The notes beneath the pieces are model-generated. The model did no database searches. It was not told the DNA's origin and saw nothing but the letters and a program-made list of their open reading frames with translations. Of a stretch of DNA of 64,000 bases, positions 31,362-42,883 are shown piece after piece. The stretch is from Afipia felis ATCC 53690 (GTDB lineage: Bacteria > Pseudomonadota > Alphaproteobacteria > Rhizobiales > Xanthobacteraceae), in assembly GCF_000314735.2 (NCBI RefSeq), contig NZ_KB375270.1:2604001-2668000 (forward strand), read 5' to 3'. The position numbers were made by a program, and so were the translations under genes. How positions within the stretch are numbered: the stretch's first letter is position 1; each line of letters begins with the position of its first letter.

Positions 31362-32447
31362 TCACTCGGCGGCGCTCGCCATGTCTCCAATTCGCGGATC
31401 CAGCGCACCTGCGCGGTACCGTTTCGCCATTTCCGCCAGCGGAATGACCTTGATCTTCGAAGCATGACCCGCTGTTCCGAACTGCTCGAAACGCTCGCGA
31501 CACAGATCACGCATCGCATCCATCGCCGGTTTCAGGAATTTGCGCGGGTCGAATTCGCTTTTGGTTTGCGTCGCCACTTTGCGAAACACCGCGGTCATCG
31601 CCAGCCGACAATCGGTATCGATGTTGACCTTGCGCACGCCGTGCTTGATGCCCCGTACGATTTCCTCGACCGGAACACCCCAGGTTTGCGGCATCTCGCC
31701 GCCGAACGAATTGAACATGTCCTGCAGCGGCTGCGGCACCGACGACGAACCGTGCATCACCAGATGCGTATTGGGCAGACGGCGATGGATTTCCTCGACG
31801 ACATTCATCGCGAGAATATCGCCGTCCGGCTTGCGGGAGAATTTGTAGGCACCGTGCGAGGTTCCCATCGCAATCGCCAGTGCGTCGACCTTGGTCTCAC
31901 GCACGAAGTCGACCGCCTGATCCGGATCAGTCAGCAACTGGTCGTGGCTGAGAGTGCCTTCGACACCGTGACCGTCCTCCTGCTCGCCGCCTCCATGTTC
32001 GAGCGAACCGAGCACGCCGAGTTCGCCTTCCACCGACGCGCCGATCCAGTGCGCCATATCGACCACGCGGCGGGTGATCTCGACATTGTAGCGATAGTCC
32101 GCTGCGGTCTTGCCGTCCGCTTCCAGCGAACCGTCCATCATCACCGAGGTGAAGCCATGCTTGATGGCGGTGGCGCAGGTCGCTTCCTCGTTGCCGTGGT
32201 CCTGATGCATGCACAACGGGATGTGCGGATACATCTCCTCGAGAGCATCGATCATTTTCGACAGCATGATGTCGTTGGCGTAGGACCGCGCGCCGCGCGA
32301 AGCCTGCATGATGACCGGCGCATCAACCTTCGCCGCCGCCTCCATGATGGCGAGCCCCTGCTCCATATTGTTGATGTTGAAGGCAGGAACGCCGTAGCCA
32401 TGGTCGGCGGCGTGATCGAGCAGTTGTCGAAGGGTGATACGTGCCAT
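31362..32447 (-). CDS. cbbA: Fructose-bisphosphate aldolase, class II
   Basis: A 361-residue zinc aldolase starting [24 protein letters not shown], behind GAGGTAA. Zinc-site pieces are [16 protein letters not shown] and [14 protein letters not shown]. It condenses triose phosphates to fructose- and sedoheptulose-bisphosphate in the Calvin cycle. The upstream extension to 32603 is antisense-like and lies inside cbbK. Confidence 0.96.
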   Translation of the reverse strand: MARITLRQLLDHAADHGYGVPAFNINNMEQGLAIMEAAAKVDAPVIMQASRGARSYANDIMLSKMIDALEEMYPHIPLCMHQDHGNEEATCATAIKHGFTSVMMDGSLEADGKTAADYRYNVEITRRVVDMAHWIGASVEGELGVLGSLEHGGGEQEDGHGVEGTLSHDQLLTDPDQAVDFVRETKVDALAIAMGTSHGAYKFSRKPDGDILAMNVVEEIHRRLPNTHLVMHGSSSVPQPLQDMFNSFGGEMPQTWGVPVEEIVRGIKHGVRKVNIDTDCRLAMTAVFRKVATQTKSEFDPRKFLKPAMDAMRDLCRERFEQFGTAGHASKIKVIPLAEMAKRYRAGALDPRIGDMASAAE

Positions 32448-32457
32448 CTGAATTACC

Positions 32458-33666
32458 TCACGCGTGAGACATCTTGAGAGCATCGACGCCGGGAAGCCCA
32501 CGCCCCTCGAGCCATTCGAGGAACGCGCCGCCCGCCGTCGAGACGTAGCTAAAATCATCCTGAACGCCCGCGGCCGAGAGCGCCGCGACGGTGTCGCCTC
32601 CACCCGCCACAGTGACGAGCCGGCCTGCCTTGGTCAGTCGCGCCGCACACCTCGCCAGCACGAAAGTGCCGCGACCGAAGGGTTCGGTCTCAAAAGCGCC
32701 GACCGGTCCGTTCCACAGCAACGTCTTCAGATCACCGAACTGCTCCATGACATCGGCCACCGATTCCGGCCCGATATCGAGAATCATCGAGTCTGCGGGA
32801 ACCGCGCGAACATCGACAACGCTGTGGCACGCATTCGGAGCAAACTCCTTCGCTACAACAACATCTCGCGGCAGAACGATGTTGCATTGATGGTCAGCCG
32901 CATGGTTCAGGATACGCTCGGCCATCTCTTTGAAATCCGGCTCGCACAGCGAACGGCCGATATTGATTCCCTTCGCATGCAGGAAGGTGTTGGCCATGCC
33001 GCCGCCAATAATGAGTTCATCAACGCGGGTGACGAGATTTTCCAGCACTGGAATTTTTGTCGATACTTTTGCTCCTCCGACCACCGCGCCGACCGGTCGC
33101 GTTGGCTCACCCAACGCACGGTCGAGTGCCGATAGTTCGGCTTCCATACCGCGACCAGCGAAAGACGGCAGCAGTCGCGCGATTCCTTCGATCGAGGCAT
33201 GGGCGCGGTGCGACACCGAGAACGCATCGTTGACGAAGATGTCGCCAAGATCAGCCAGCGTTTTGGAAAACCCCGGGTCGTTCTCCTCTTCGCCGGGATG
33301 GAAGCGGGTATTTTCCATCAGCAGGATGTCGCCGGGGACAGCCTTCGTGACCTCAGCCTGATGAGTGCCATTACGCCAGTCTGTTTCGATAAACCGCACG
33401 GTGCGCTTCAGAGATTTTTCAAGCGCAGGCCGCAGCGGCGCCAGCGAGTAGTCCGGCACTACCTTGCCGCACGGCCTTTCGAAGTGAGACAGCACGATCA
33501 CGATCGCATTCTTGTTCGCGAGTTCGGAGAGCGTGGCTGCCGCGTGCCGCACGCGCATATCGTCCGTCACCTCGCCGTTCCGCATGGGAACGTTGAGATC
33601 GGCGCGGACAACCACCCGCTTACCGGAGACATCGATATCGTCGAGGACACGCAGCGAAGCGCTCAC
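32458..33666 (-). CDS. cbbK: Phosphoglycerate kinase
   Basis: A 402-residue kinase. A GTG start at 33666 forms GTGA with the gap stop and follows GGGGAGG. The N-terminal pieces [13 protein letters not shown] and [17 protein letters not shown] match the family, and [17 protein letters not shown] and [13 protein letters not shown] lie in the nucleotide domain. It phosphorylates 3-phosphoglycerate in the CBB cycle. Its presence in the operon is a useful sign of a complete autotrophy cassette. Confidence 0.95.
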   Translation of the reverse strand: MSASLRVLDDIDVSGKRVVVRADLNVPMRNGEVTDDMRVRHAAATLSELANKNAIVIVLSHFERPCGKVVPDYSLAPLRPALEKSLKRTVRFIETDWRNGTHQAEVTKAVPGDILLMENTRFHPGEEENDPGFSKTLADLGDIFVNDAFSVSHRAHASIEGIARLLPSFAGRGMEAELSALDRALGEPTRPVGAVVGGAKVSTKIPVLENLVTRVDELIIGGGMANTFLHAKGINIGRSLCEPDFKEMAERILNHAADHQCNIVLPRDVVVAKEFAPNACHSVVDVRAVPADSMILDIGPESVADVMEQFGDLKTLLWNGPVGAFETEPFGRGTFVLARCAARLTKAGRLVTVAGGGDTVAALSAAGVQDDFSYVSTAGGAFLEWLEGRGLPGVDALKMSHA

Positions 33667-34670
33667 ATCAGCCTCCCCAATGCCACCGCCGTATCGCTCA
33701 TGCGGCTGGAGAAACCCCACTCATTGTCGTACCAGGTGAGGATGCGAACGAAATTTCCGTCGATCACCTTGGTCTGATCCATATGGAACACCGAGGAATG
33801 CGGATCATGGTTGAAGTCACTCGACACGTTCTGCTCATGCGTGACGCCGAGGACGCCTTTCAGTGCGCCATTTGATGCCTCGCCGATCGCGTCGTTGATT
33901 TCCTTGATCGAAGTATTTTTCCTGGCGATGAACTTGAAGTCGACCACCGAGACGTTCGGCGTCGGAACGCGGATGGCGACGCCATCGAGCTTGCCATTGA
34001 GTTCCGGCAACACGAGGCCCACCGCCTTGGCCGCCCCGGTCGATGTCGGGATCATTGACATCGAGGCCGCACGTGCCCGGTAAAGATCCTTGTGCATGGT
34101 GTCGAGTGTCGGCTGGTCGCCGGTGTAGGAATGGATCGTGGTCATGAAGCCGCGTTCGATGCCCACCGCGTCATTGAGAACCTTGGCCACCGGCGCCAGG
34201 CAGTTGGTGGTACAGGACGCATTGGAAATCACCACATGGTCCCTGCTGAGCTTCTGATGATTGACGCCGTAGACCACGGTCATATCGGCGCCATCGGCCG
34301 GTGCCGAGACGATCACCCGCTTCGCACCAGCCTTGAGATGCGCCGCCGCCTTCTCGCGGGTTGTAAAAATCCCCGTGCATTCGAGCGCGACATCGACGCC
34401 CAGCGCGGCATGCGGGAGCGCTGCCGGATCCTTCTCCGCCGTCACCTGAATCGGCCCGCGACCGACATCGATGGTGTTGCCGGAAATCTTAACTTCGTAC
34501 GGAAAACGACCGTGGATGGAGTCATAGCGCAGCAGATGCGCATTGGCCTGAACCGAACCAAGATCATTGATGGCGACGACCTCAATGTCGTCGCGGCCGG
34601 ATTCAACAATCGCGCGCAGCACATTGCGACCAATCCGTCCAAATCCATTGATGGCGACTTTAACTGACAC
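33663..34670 (-). CDS. cbbG: Glyceraldehyde-3-phosphate dehydrogenase
   Basis: A 335-residue GAPDH. It begins MSVKVAINGFGRIGRNVLRA, the Rossmann dinucleotide loop, and has the catalytic SNASCTTNCLAP with the active Cys. DGVAIRVPTPNVSVVDF and WYDNEWGFSSRM are further landmarks. It reduces 1,3-bisphosphoglycerate. Two bases separate it from cbbT and four bases overlap with cbbK. Confidence 0.97.
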   Translation of the reverse strand: MSVKVAINGFGRIGRNVLRAIVESGRDDIEVVAINDLGSVQANAHLLRYDSIHGRFPYEVKISGNTIDVGRGPIQVTAEKDPAALPHAALGVDVALECTGIFTTREKAAAHLKAGAKRVIVSAPADGADMTVVYGVNHQKLSRDHVVISNASCTTNCLAPVAKVLNDAVGIERGFMTTIHSYTGDQPTLDTMHKDLYRARAASMSMIPTSTGAAKAVGLVLPELNGKLDGVAIRVPTPNVSVVDFKFIARKNTSIKEINDAIGEASNGALKGVLGVTHEQNVSSDFNHDPHSSVFHMDQTKVIDGNFVRILTWYDNEWGFSSRMSDTAVALGRLM

Positions 34671-34672
34671 GC

Positions 34673-36736
34673 CTAGGCTCCCTTGCTGGATGAACGGGCG
34701 ATGGAACGCTTGGCCGCAAGCGCGACGGCTTCAGGGGTGATGCCGAATTCGCGGTACAGCACGTTCGCGGGTGCAGAGGCGCCGAAGCCGGTCATTCCGA
34801 CAAACTCGCCATTGTCGCCAATCAGACGCGCCCACCCGCCTTCGATCGCGGCTTCGATGCCGATACGCGGGCGCTCCCCGAGCACCGCGCGACGATAGTC
34901 CTGGGATTGTTGCGCAAAGAGTTCGAGACAGGGCGCCGAGACCACGGCCGCGAGAACGCCAGCTTTTTCGAGAAGGCGCGCCGCTTCCATTGCAATGGCG
35001 ACTTCGGAGCCGGTTGCGATCAGCGTGACGTCGCGCCGATCCTGCGGATTGATCACCAGATAGGCGCCTCGCACCACTTTATTGACGCCATCCGTATCGC
35101 TTCGGAATGTCGGCAGTGCCTGACGTGACAAGCACAGAATCGAGGGCCGGTCTTCGGCACGCAACGCGCAGTCCCAGGCTTCCGCGGTCTCGACAGCGTC
35201 GGCGGGGCGGAATACCAGCAGGTTCGGGATCGCGCGTAGCGATGCCAGATGCTCCACCGGCTGATGCGTGGGCCCGTCTTCGCCAAGACCGATCGAGTCA
35301 TGCGTCATGACGTGGATGACACGCAGCCCCATGAGTGCCGCCATGCGGATCGCCGGCCGGCTATAATCGGCGAAGGTGAGGAACGTGCCGCCGTAAGGAA
35401 TAAAACCGCCATGCAGTGCGACGCCGTTCATCGCCGCAGCCATGCCGTGCTCGCGAATTCCATAGTGGATGTAATTGCCCTCGAAGTGGCCGGGCTTGAT
35501 CGGTTTCTGACTTTTGGCGAGCGTCAGATTCGAATGCGTAAGGTCAGCGGAGCCGCCTGCAAGATTGGGCAGCACCGAGGCCAACATCTCGATCACCTGT
35601 TGCGACGCCTGGCGCGTCGCAATCTTCGGTTGCTCGGTCGCAAAGCGACTGCAAAGCTCACGGATCGCCGGATCGTATTGGCGCGACAGCTTGCCGTTCA
35701 GCACTTCGTTGACGTGCTCGCGCTCCTCCCGATCAAGCTGCGCGAGACGCTCCACCCACTTGTCATGCTCGGTCTGTCCGCGCGCGCCAACCGTGCGCCA
35801 CGCCGCAAGAACGTCGCGCGGGATTTCGAACGGCGCATGTGGCCAGGCCAGCGCCGCGCGGGTTGCCGCGATCTCGTCGGCACCGAGCGGTGCGCCATGG
35901 GCTTTCTCGGAGCCTTCCCGGCCTGGCGAGCCGTATCCGATTCTGGTCCGGCAGGCGATCAGCGACGGCCGATCCGTTTCGCGTTCTTCGGCAATCGCCT
36001 CTTCGACTGCCGTCGGATCGTGACCATCGACGCGACGCACCGACCAGCCGGAGGCCGCTGCACGCGCCAGCGGATCATCCGAGCAAGACAGCGAGGTCGG
36101 GCCGTCAATCGAAATGCTATTGTCGTCGAACAGCACGATCAGGCGTCCGAGCTTGAGATGCCCCGCGAGCGAGATCGCCTCCTGGCTAACGCCCTCCATC
36201 AGGCAGCCATCGCCACACATGACATAGGTGTAGTGATCGACCAGATCGTCGCCGAGCCGCGCATTGCTCATGCGCTCCGCAAGCGCCATGCCGACCGCGG
36301 TCGCGATACCCTGCCCGAGCGGACCAGTCGTGGTCTCGACACCCGCGGTATGGCCATATTCCGGATGACCGGGGGTCTTCGATCCCCACTGACGGAAGGA
36401 TTTGATCTCATCGAGCGTCATCTCCCGGTAGCCGGTCAAATGAAGCAACGCGTACAGCAGCATCGAGCCGTGACCAGCCGACAGCACGAAACGATCGCGG
36501 TTGAGCCAACCAGGCGCCAACGGATCGAACTTGAGAAACTTCGAGAACAACACTGTCGCAACGTCAGCCATACCCATCGGCATGCCGGGATGACCAGAGT
36601 TAGCCTTCTCCACCGCATCAATGGCCAGAAAGCGGATGGCATTCGCCATCTCGTGGTGCGTCAGCTTGGCATTCGCATCCTTGCCACGCCGTGTGAGGGT
36701 GATGATGTCACCGGACATTTTGGCGTCAGCCGTCAT
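34673..36736 (-). CDS. cbbT: Transketolase
   Basis: A 687-residue thiamine diphosphate enzyme. It has [21 protein letters not shown] near the N-terminus, [14 protein letters not shown] as the ThDP-binding GDG...N-type motif, and [18 protein letters not shown] in the pyrimidine-binding domain. It rearranges sugar phosphates in the regenerative part of the cycle. The ATG overlaps the cbbP stop as ATGA. Confidence 0.97.
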   Translation of the reverse strand: MTADAKMSGDIITLTRRGKDANAKLTHHEMANAIRFLAIDAVEKANSGHPGMPMGMADVATVLFSKFLKFDPLAPGWLNRDRFVLSAGHGSMLLYALLHLTGYREMTLDEIKSFRQWGSKTPGHPEYGHTAGVETTTGPLGQGIATAVGMALAERMSNARLGDDLVDHYTYVMCGDGCLMEGVSQEAISLAGHLKLGRLIVLFDDNSISIDGPTSLSCSDDPLARAAASGWSVRRVDGHDPTAVEEAIAEERETDRPSLIACRTRIGYGSPGREGSEKAHGAPLGADEIAATRAALAWPHAPFEIPRDVLAAWRTVGARGQTEHDKWVERLAQLDREEREHVNEVLNGKLSRQYDPAIRELCSRFATEQPKIATRQASQQVIEMLASVLPNLAGGSADLTHSNLTLAKSQKPIKPGHFEGNYIHYGIREHGMAAAMNGVALHGGFIPYGGTFLTFADYSRPAIRMAALMGLRVIHVMTHDSIGLGEDGPTHQPVEHLASLRAIPNLLVFRPADAVETAEAWDCALRAEDRPSILCLSRQALPTFRSDTDGVNKVVRGAYLVINPQDRRDVTLIATGSEVAIAMEAARLLEKAGVLAAVVSAPCLELFAQQSQDYRRAVLGERPRIGIEAAIEGGWARLIGDNGEFVGMTGFGASAPANVLYREFGITPEAVALAAKRSIARSSSKGA

Positions 36737-37605
36737 GCGCGCCTCTTGCGGTCAATGAGTTGCAGGATCATCGGGGTAAGGATCAGTTGCATTGCGAGAT
36801 CGAGCTTCGCCCCGTGAATGACGATCGAATTCGCGCGCGACATGAAACTGTTCGGGATCATCGACAGCAGGTAGGGGAAATCGATGCCGCGCGGGTTCTT
36901 CATGCGGATCACCACCATCGATTCGTCCGGCGTCGGGATCCAACGCGCGATGAACGGGTTCGACGTATCCACCGTCGGGATGCGCTGGAAGTTGATGTCG
37001 GTCTCTGCGAATTGCGGGCAGATGTAATGCACGTAATCCGGCATGCGGCGCAGAATGGTGTCCGTCACCGCCTCGGTGGAATAGCCGCGCGCACTGCGAT
37101 CACGGTGCAGCTTTTGAATCCACTCAAGATTGATAACCGGAACGACGCCGATCTTGAGATCAGCATATTGCGCAACGTTCACCTTGTCAGTGACGACCGC
37201 GCCATGCAGCCCTTCATAGAACAATAGATCGGAATTCTCGGGCAGCGGCTGCCAGTCGGTGAACGTGCCTGGCTCCGCGCCATGCAGCGCAGCCTCTTCG
37301 ATATCGTGTACGTAATGGCGGGTCGTGCCCGCTCCGCTTTCACCATAAGTCTTGAAAACCTGCTCCAGCTCTTCGAACAGATTGGTTTCGGCACTGAAAT
37401 GACTGAAATGCCTGTTGCCGCGCTCGGCCTCTTCCGCCATCCGCGTGCGCATCTCTATGCGGTTATAACGGTGAAAGGCATCGCCCTCGATATAAGCTGC
37501 AGTCACGTTCTCGCGGCGAAAGATCTGCTCGAAGGTCCGCTTCACCGAAGTGGTGCCTGCGCCAGACGAGCCGGTGATGGAGATGATGGGATGCTTCCTC
37601 GACAC
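36733..37605 (-). CDS. cbbP: Phosphoribulokinase
   Basis: A 290-residue proteobacterial-type PRK. A GTG start at 37605 follows GAGGGGCG. The N-terminus reads [20 protein letters not shown] with the ATP-binding loop. [15 protein letters not shown] and [22 protein letters not shown] are typical PRK pieces. It makes ribulose-1,5-bisphosphate, and its presence with cbbL defines the Calvin cycle here. Confidence 0.96.
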   Translation of the reverse strand: MSRKHPIISITGSSGAGTTSVKRTFEQIFRRENVTAAYIEGDAFHRYNRIEMRTRMAEEAERGNRHFSHFSAETNLFEELEQVFKTYGESGAGTTRHYVHDIEEAALHGAEPGTFTDWQPLPENSDLLFYEGLHGAVVTDKVNVAQYADLKIGVVPVINLEWIQKLHRDRSARGYSTEAVTDTILRRMPDYVHYICPQFAETDINFQRIPTVDTSNPFIARWIPTPDESMVVIRMKNPRGIDFPYLLSMIPNSFMSRANSIVIHGAKLDLAMQLILTPMILQLIDRKRRA

Positions 37606-37621
37606 GATGACGCCCCTCAAT

Positions 37622-38653
37622 TCAAATACGAAACAGGCCACGGGTGGCGAAAAGCGGCGCGTTGCGCTCGGACTTGATGTCCGGCGACATGTGCATACGC
37701 TCGAGACGTTGCACGCATTCGATCGCCCCCATGATCAGCGGCACGCGCTGGTGCGGCTTGGTCGCTGCAAGATCGAGAATGCGCGAGCGACCTGTCGAGG
37801 CCGCCCCTCCCGCCTGCTCCATGATGAAGGCCATCGGATGCGCCTCGTAAACAAGGCGCAAACGGCCTTCGCTGTAACCATCTCGCGCATCCGCGGGATA
37901 AAGGAAAATCCCGCCACGCATCAGAATGCGGTAAGCCTCCGCCACCAGCGAGCCGATCCATCGCATGTTGAAGTCTTTTGCCAGCACTCCCTCAATGCCA
38001 GCGATGCAATCATCAACGTACGCTTGTATGGGAGCTTCCCAGTGGCGGTGATTCGAAGCATTGACGGCAAATTCCGCCGTGCTCGGAGCAACCCGCACCT
38101 GCGATTTGACCAACTTGAAAATCTTGTCTTTGCGATCGAGGATGAAAATGTCGACGCCATATCCAAGCGTCAGAACAAGCGATGTTTGCGGGCCATAGAC
38201 CACGAAGCCCGCAGCGAGTTGCGCCGTACCCGGCTGAGTGAACGCCGCGCGGGCATGCGACGGCGTTCGCACGATCGAGAAGATCGTACCGACGGACATA
38301 TTGGTGTTGATGTTCGATGAACCATCCAGCGGATCGAAGGCTATGCTGACTGCACTCGTCTGATCGCGGATCTCGATCTCATTGGCCTCCTCGGAGAGGA
38401 TCGCGGCTATGGAAATGCCTGCAAGCGCGCCACGGATGATCCGGTCGGCCTGAACGTCGAGGTCTTTCTGGATGTCGCCGTCGCTGTTGAGGGTCTCCCC
38501 TTCCCCGGTGATGCCCGCCAGCATGCCACCGGAGATCAGTTCAGAAATCTCGACCGCTGCAGCAGCGAGAGCGGTGACAACCTCGACGAGAACCGCGCGG
38601 TCCGGGTCGGTGGTGGCGAAAACCTTGAGATGTTGGTGCAGCGTCTGACCCAT
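37622..38653 (-). CDS. cbbF: Fructose-1,6-bisphosphatase class I
   Basis: A 343-residue phosphatase with [21 protein letters not shown], the metal-binding signature, and [25 protein letters not shown] in the sugar-phosphate site. It removes the C1 phosphate from fructose- or sedoheptulose-bisphosphate. It is the first gene of the cbb operon, divergent from cbbR. Confidence 0.96.
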   Translation of the reverse strand: MGQTLHQHLKVFATTDPDRAVLVEVVTALAAAAVEISELISGGMLAGITGEGETLNSDGDIQKDLDVQADRIIRGALAGISIAAILSEEANEIEIRDQTSAVSIAFDPLDGSSNINTNMSVGTIFSIVRTPSHARAAFTQPGTAQLAAGFVVYGPQTSLVLTLGYGVDIFILDRKDKIFKLVKSQVRVAPSTAEFAVNASNHRHWEAPIQAYVDDCIAGIEGVLAKDFNMRWIGSLVAEAYRILMRGGIFLYPADARDGYSEGRLRLVYEAHPMAFIMEQAGGAASTGRSRILDLAATKPHQRVPLIMGAIECVQRLERMHMSPDIKSERNAPLFATRGLFRI

Positions 38654-38794
38654 CGTCGCCCCCGGTTCCTTGGTGCCGACGGGGTTTCTTTGACCTCGCT
38701 CAGCTTGAGGGAAGATTGACGCGGCTCGCCAAATAAGTAAAATTTCGATATATTCTATGGGGTAAAAGTTCTGCTTATATCAAAGCTACAGGAC
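38654..38794. promoter_or_regulatory. cbbR-cbbF divergent control region
   Basis: A 141-base intergenic region containing an AT-rich block (about 38730-38785, with AAATAAGTAAAATTTCG and GCTTATATC) between divergent cbbF and cbbR. By the usual arrangement this holds the cbb promoter and CbbR sites of the LysR T-N11-A type. No single site can be assigned with certainty. Confidence 0.55.
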
Positions 38795-39708
38795 GTGACG
38801 ATCCGCCAGCTTCGTGCGCTTGGCGCCGTAGCCGCCACCGGCAGCGTAACCGGCGCAGCCGCTCGCCTGCATCTCACTCAGCCGGCGGTCACCCTTCAAC
38901 TTCGCAATCTGCAGAATCTGGCGGGACTGCCGCTGCTCCAGCGCACCAGTGACGGCATGATTCTGACCGGAGCCGGTCACGAGGTCCTCGGGCTGCTCGA
39001 GCAGATAGAAGCCGCCGTCGCCAACTGCACCACGTCGCTCGACATGATCGCGGGTCACACCGGCGGACGGGTCGCAATCGGCGCTGTCAGCACCGCGAAA
39101 TACTTCGTCCCATTCGCGATAGCGGCTTTCTCCAAGCTCCATCCGAAGGTCGAGATCACGCTCAAAATCGGCAACCGTCAGGAGCTGCGCGAAGCGCTGC
39201 GTGGTTACGAACTGGATATCGCCATCATGGGCCGCTCTCCCGCAGAGATTCAGGTGAGACTCATCTGATCGGCGACAATCCGCACATCATCGTCGCACCG
39301 AAAGGACATTGGCTGGAGCATGATTTCGGCCTCGCTCCTGCCGACCTGTCGCACGAGACATTCCTGACCCGCGAGAAAGGATCCGGCACGCGGCTGCTGA
39401 TGGAGCAACTGTTCGAGGCAAACGAATTCCAGCCGGTCATTGGCATGGAAATGAGCAGCAACGAGACCATCAAGCAGGCGGTGACCGCCGGTCTCGGCAT
39501 TGCGTTTATCTCCGCGCACACCGTCGCTACAGAACTCGAGGACGGACGGCTGGTGATGCTGGATATCGCCGGCCTGCCCGTGGTGCGGCAGTGGTACGTG
39601 GTCCGCAGATCCGACAAGACCTTGCTGCCGCCGGCTCAGGCGATGCTCGATTTCTTCGCTGCGGAAGGAGCGAAGTATTTGCCGAAAGCTCCGCAGAAGC
39701 GGCTTTAG
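38795..39708 (+). pseudogene. cbbR: cbbR, LysR-type activator of the cbb operon, with one frameshift
   Basis: The first frame (38795-39268) gives the winged helix-turn-helix MTIRQLRALGAVAATGSVTGAAARLHLTQPAVT in pieces and the effector domain up to DIAIMGRSPAEIQV, then stops after RLI. The next frame continues without loss as HLIGDNPHIIVAPKGHWLEHDFGLAP and runs to 39708. Together they give a normal CbbR length of about 304 residues. The missing base is near 39255-39260 (CAGGTGAGACTC). It may be a true inactivating deletion or a sequence error. The divergent position next to cbbF supports CbbR. Confidence 0.85.
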
Positions 39709-39754
39709 AATTTCCTCCACTTAGAGGAAGTAAACAAAAACCCAGCACACCCTT

Positions 39755-42700
39755 CTAATGTCTGCCTTGCGTGGACCGCAACTTCGCTGCCAGGGAGCGC
39801 CGTGACGCCCGCAGCCATCTCCGCCATCCGCCAGTTTTCCAAAGTTCGCTCGAGAACGCAGCTAGGCTGTCCTCGACAACCACAGAAACGTGGAGAGGAG
39901 TCATATACTTTTCACTGAACCATCGAATGCCTTCCTCCACGAGATCGAACTCCAGGAGATAAAGGCCGGGTTTATGAGGCGCGACGATATCGATCAGCAT
40001 TCGCCCGCGGGCACCGGGCACGATCGTTTCCGTCAGAGGCGCTCGTCCGTCCGACCAGATGATCACCTCGCCATTGCGCGATAGCCAATGGTTGCCGAGC
40101 GCAATGCCGCTTTCATCAAAAGGTCTCCAATCGAGCGGGCTATGATTGTAGACCGTGACATCGACGCGAAACAGCTGTCCCGGTCGCACAACCAGCTTGG
40201 AGTAAGGACCGGCGATCGCGCCTGCGTAAATAGATTCCGGGTAGCCACCGCAAATCCTGCCACTCATATCTTGAGACGATTGGTGCGCCGACCACGCGAT
40301 CGCTTCTTCCAGATTCTCCGCCAGGTGCTCGCCTGCTTTTCCAAGCATGATGGCCGCATAACCAGCAGACAGTACCGATGTTCTGTGGCCGGAGGGAAAG
40401 AGCTTCTTCAACCCGGCATCAGGAAACATGAACTTCCTGTACGGGTTGAACTTGCTTCGATTAGGCAGCAGAAGCGCAACGGGCGCAGCGAAGGGATGGC
40501 CTTCGAACAAATCGGCAATGAGCGTGTCCGCAACCGCAAGGAGTTGCACCTGACGTCCTTCCGCCAGCAGTGCACGCGCCACCTCGATCGCCACGATTGC
40601 TCCCTGGCAATTGCCTCCGATCACATAAGGCCCCGCCGGATGGGCCTGCTTGATCTCCTCGACATAACGCGCGACGAACGCCTTCGCTATCGGCGCACCA
40701 TAGTCGAGAAACAGATATCCGGACCTCATGGCAAAAGCCGGCCTGTGCGCACCGACGACCTGGCCGAACTGCAAGGCTTCCTCTTCGGTCTGCAAGCACC
40801 AGAAGACAGGTGTTCCTTCCTGTATCCGCCCCATGCGGCGCAAGAAACTGCCTTTCGACGTTTCCTGCCCCGGCCAATGGGCCAGAAGCCCACTCATTCT
40901 CTCGACGATCCGGTCCGGAAGTGTCGACACGCTTTGCGATGAGGGATCAGCAGTCCGGTGTTCCGGAGCTTGCTCGATTCGAGCAGAAACGAAATTCACG
41001 AAATCCGACAGTGTGGAACGCTCAGCAAGATCTTCCAGGGGAAGGTGAAGGCCGAAGCGCTCCTCGATCGCAAAGCACATCTGAAGCGCCAGAATGGAGT
41101 CACCGCCCAGCGCGAAAAAATCGGAATGCCGATCGATCGCCGGGCCGCATTTTAAAAGCCGGGACCAGATTTCGGTGATCGTCCGCTCGATGCCGGTCAG
41201 CTTCGTATCCGGCACAACATCCACAGGCGGCTCAGCGAGACTATGAAGTTTCCCGCCGAAACAAGGATCATCAACCAGCGCTGCGAGAGAAAAGCGTTGT
41301 ACTTTTCCAAGCGACGTCCGTGGCACGTCTTCGCTGTTGATCAGCCCGACAACCGACGGAGCGAATTGGTAGGCCGATGTCACGATGGAGCGAATCTCGG
41401 CCGCCGTATCTGCCAGATCATGACTTTGGCCGCTTTCGTCTACAACAAATATGGCCAATGGTTTTCCCACGGCAGGGCTGCGCCGGGTCAAATCATCTCG
41501 AAGTGGCGCAGCGTAAACCTGACGATATCGGCTTTGAGATATGATGTTTTTCTCGATCTCCAGGCATGAAAACTTTTTGGCGTTAATGACGATCTGATCC
41601 TTTTCACGGCCGGCAACCGTGAGGAAGCCGTTGCGAAGAAGTCCGAGATCACCCGTCCGAAGCCAGCCATCAGCCGTTAATAGACGTGCGGTCCCCTCTT
41701 CGTCTCCGACATAGCCGCAAGTCATGGTCGGCCCCTGCACCTCGATAAGACCGATCACGTCTTCAGCCAGAACCGTTCCGTCATCGCCGACGATACGTAC
41801 GGCGTGACCCGCAGTTGGCCGGTCAAGAACCACCGGCCCTTCTCCCGCCCCGTCCGATGAAAAAACGGCTCCGCCGCCGGCCACGGGGCCGCATTCGGTG
41901 AGGCCGTAGCCGAGAATGATCGATTCTTTGCATAAGCCGAATGATGTCAGGAGACTTAGAAAGCTTTGGCAAAGCGGCCTGGAAATCTGCTCCGCGCCAA
42001 TGCCGATCTTCCGAACACGGCTGAGGTCCCATCGCCGCATCGGCTCGTTCTTGAGAGCCTCAACGATGAGCGACATGCCGAAATTCGTCATGGTCGCGTG
42101 TGTGGCTCCCGTTTGCTCGATGACATCGAGCCAGGAGAGCGGATTTGCCGCAAACCATTCCGCGTCGAGATGGATCTTGCGTCCCAGATTCGGCGCGGCA
42201 AGGCCGAGACCCATGATGTGGTCAAAGGGCGACCACGACAGGAAGGCCGCAGCATCCCGCGCATCTGGCACCTTCGCCCACCAGCGCGCCAGAACCGCGC
42301 TTTCGCTCAGCCCCACGAGTTTTTGCTGCGCCGTCGTTCCCGACGTCAGTACCGCGAGCCGCACACCGTCGTGACCTTCGTGGCTCTCGACGATCTCGGC
42401 CGGCTGCTTTTCTTCGTTCAACTCATCGAACGAAAGAGCCTTCAATCCTGGTGCTGCTGCCAGCGCACCTTTCAGATCCGGATCATCGGTGATCACGTAC
42501 CCGTCGTGCAGGACCGAGCCCAGAAAGGAAAATATTTCCCTGCGGCGCGGCGTGCCGAGTTGCTTACGAGCATTCTGCACGAGAGGCACAGCCACAAGAC
42601 CAACGAGAAGTGCCGCCCAAAGAGCGGGAATGAAATTCTCGCTGTTTCGAAGATTGATAACGAGACCGTCGCCCGCCTTCAGGCCATGCCGTTGCAGAGC

Positions 42701-42883
42701 CCGGGCAAGGCACCTCGCATTTTGCAGTGTCTGCCGATAGGACGCGGTCGAGAACAGGCCATTTCGTTTGGCGTGGACGAACTGGCCTTCCGGAAATCTG
42801 TCGACCGAATCGAGGATCGCGCGCACGATGCCGGAATAAGGAGCGGCGCTTGCGGTCTCCCCTCGGGAAATGGCGAGCGTCAT
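39755..42883 (-). CDS. NRPS-like adenylation-carrier-thioesterase protein with C-terminal Ig-like domain
   Basis: A 1042-residue multidomain protein. The adenylation domain spans residues ~15-545, with core motifs LTSGTTAQQK (179-188), YGLTECGP (326-333), TGDLG and the catalytic Lys527 in SLGKVQR. The carrier domain spans ~565-640, with the phosphopantetheine Ser596 in LGGDSILAL. The thioesterase-like alpha/beta hydrolase spans ~680-880, and its nucleophile elbow is GNCQG, so Cys759 replaces Ser. The C-terminal beta-sandwich (~890-1005) has NHSPLDW and GLYLLEFDLVEEGIRWFS, as in Ig-like domains attached to cell-surface polysaccharide proteins. There is no condensation domain. Substrate unknown. 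It overlaps the DUF218 gene as ATGA. Confidence 0.82.
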   Translation of the reverse strand: MTLAISRGETASAAPYSGIVRAILDSVDRFPEGQFVHAKRNGLFSTASYRQTLQNARCLARALQRHGLKAGDGLVINLRNSENFIPALWAALLVGLVAVPLVQNARKQLGTPRRREIFSFLGSVLHDGYVITDDPDLKGALAAAPGLKALSFDELNEEKQPAEIVESHEGHDGVRLAVLTSGTTAQQKLVGLSESAVLARWWAKVPDARDAAAFLSWSPFDHIMGLGLAAPNLGRKIHLDAEWFAANPLSWLDVIEQTGATHATMTNFGMSLIVEALKNEPMRRWDLSRVRKIGIGAEQISRPLCQSFLSLLTSFGLCKESIILGYGLTECGPVAGGGAVFSSDGAGEGPVVLDRPTAGHAVRIVGDDGTVLAEDVIGLIEVQGPTMTCGYVGDEEGTARLLTADGWLRTGDLGLLRNGFLTVAGREKDQIVINAKKFSCLEIEKNIISQSRYRQVYAAPLRDDLTRRSPAVGKPLAIFVVDESGQSHDLADTAAEIRSIVTSAYQFAPSVVGLINSEDVPRTSLGKVQRFSLAALVDDPCFGGKLHSLAEPPVDVVPDTKLTGIERTITEIWSRLLKCGPAIDRHSDFFALGGDSILALQMCFAIEERFGLHLPLEDLAERSTLSDFVNFVSARIEQAPEHRTADPSSQSVSTLPDRIVERMSGLLAHWPGQETSKGSFLRRMGRIQEGTPVFWCLQTEEEALQFGQVVGAHRPAFAMRSGYLFLDYGAPIAKAFVARYVEEIKQAHPAGPYVIGGNCQGAIVAIEVARALLAEGRQVQLLAVADTLIADLFEGHPFAAPVALLLPNRSKFNPYRKFMFPDAGLKKLFPSGHRTSVLSAGYAAIMLGKAGEHLAENLEEAIAWSAHQSSQDMSGRICGGYPESIYAGAIAGPYSKLVVRPGQLFRVDVTVYNHSPLDWRPFDESGIALGNHWLSRNGEVIIWSDGRAPLTETIVPGARGRMLIDIVAPHKPGLYLLEFDLVEEGIRWFSEKYMTPLHVSVVVEDSLAAFSSELWKTGGWRRWLRASRRSLAAKLRSTQGRH

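Noticed and set aside
35249..36817. 522-residue plus-strand open frame
   Set aside because: Antisense to transketolase cbbT; low-complexity Arg-rich translation.
39400..39708. Separate small LysR-like gene
   Set aside because: It is the continuation of cbbR in the next frame, not an independent gene.
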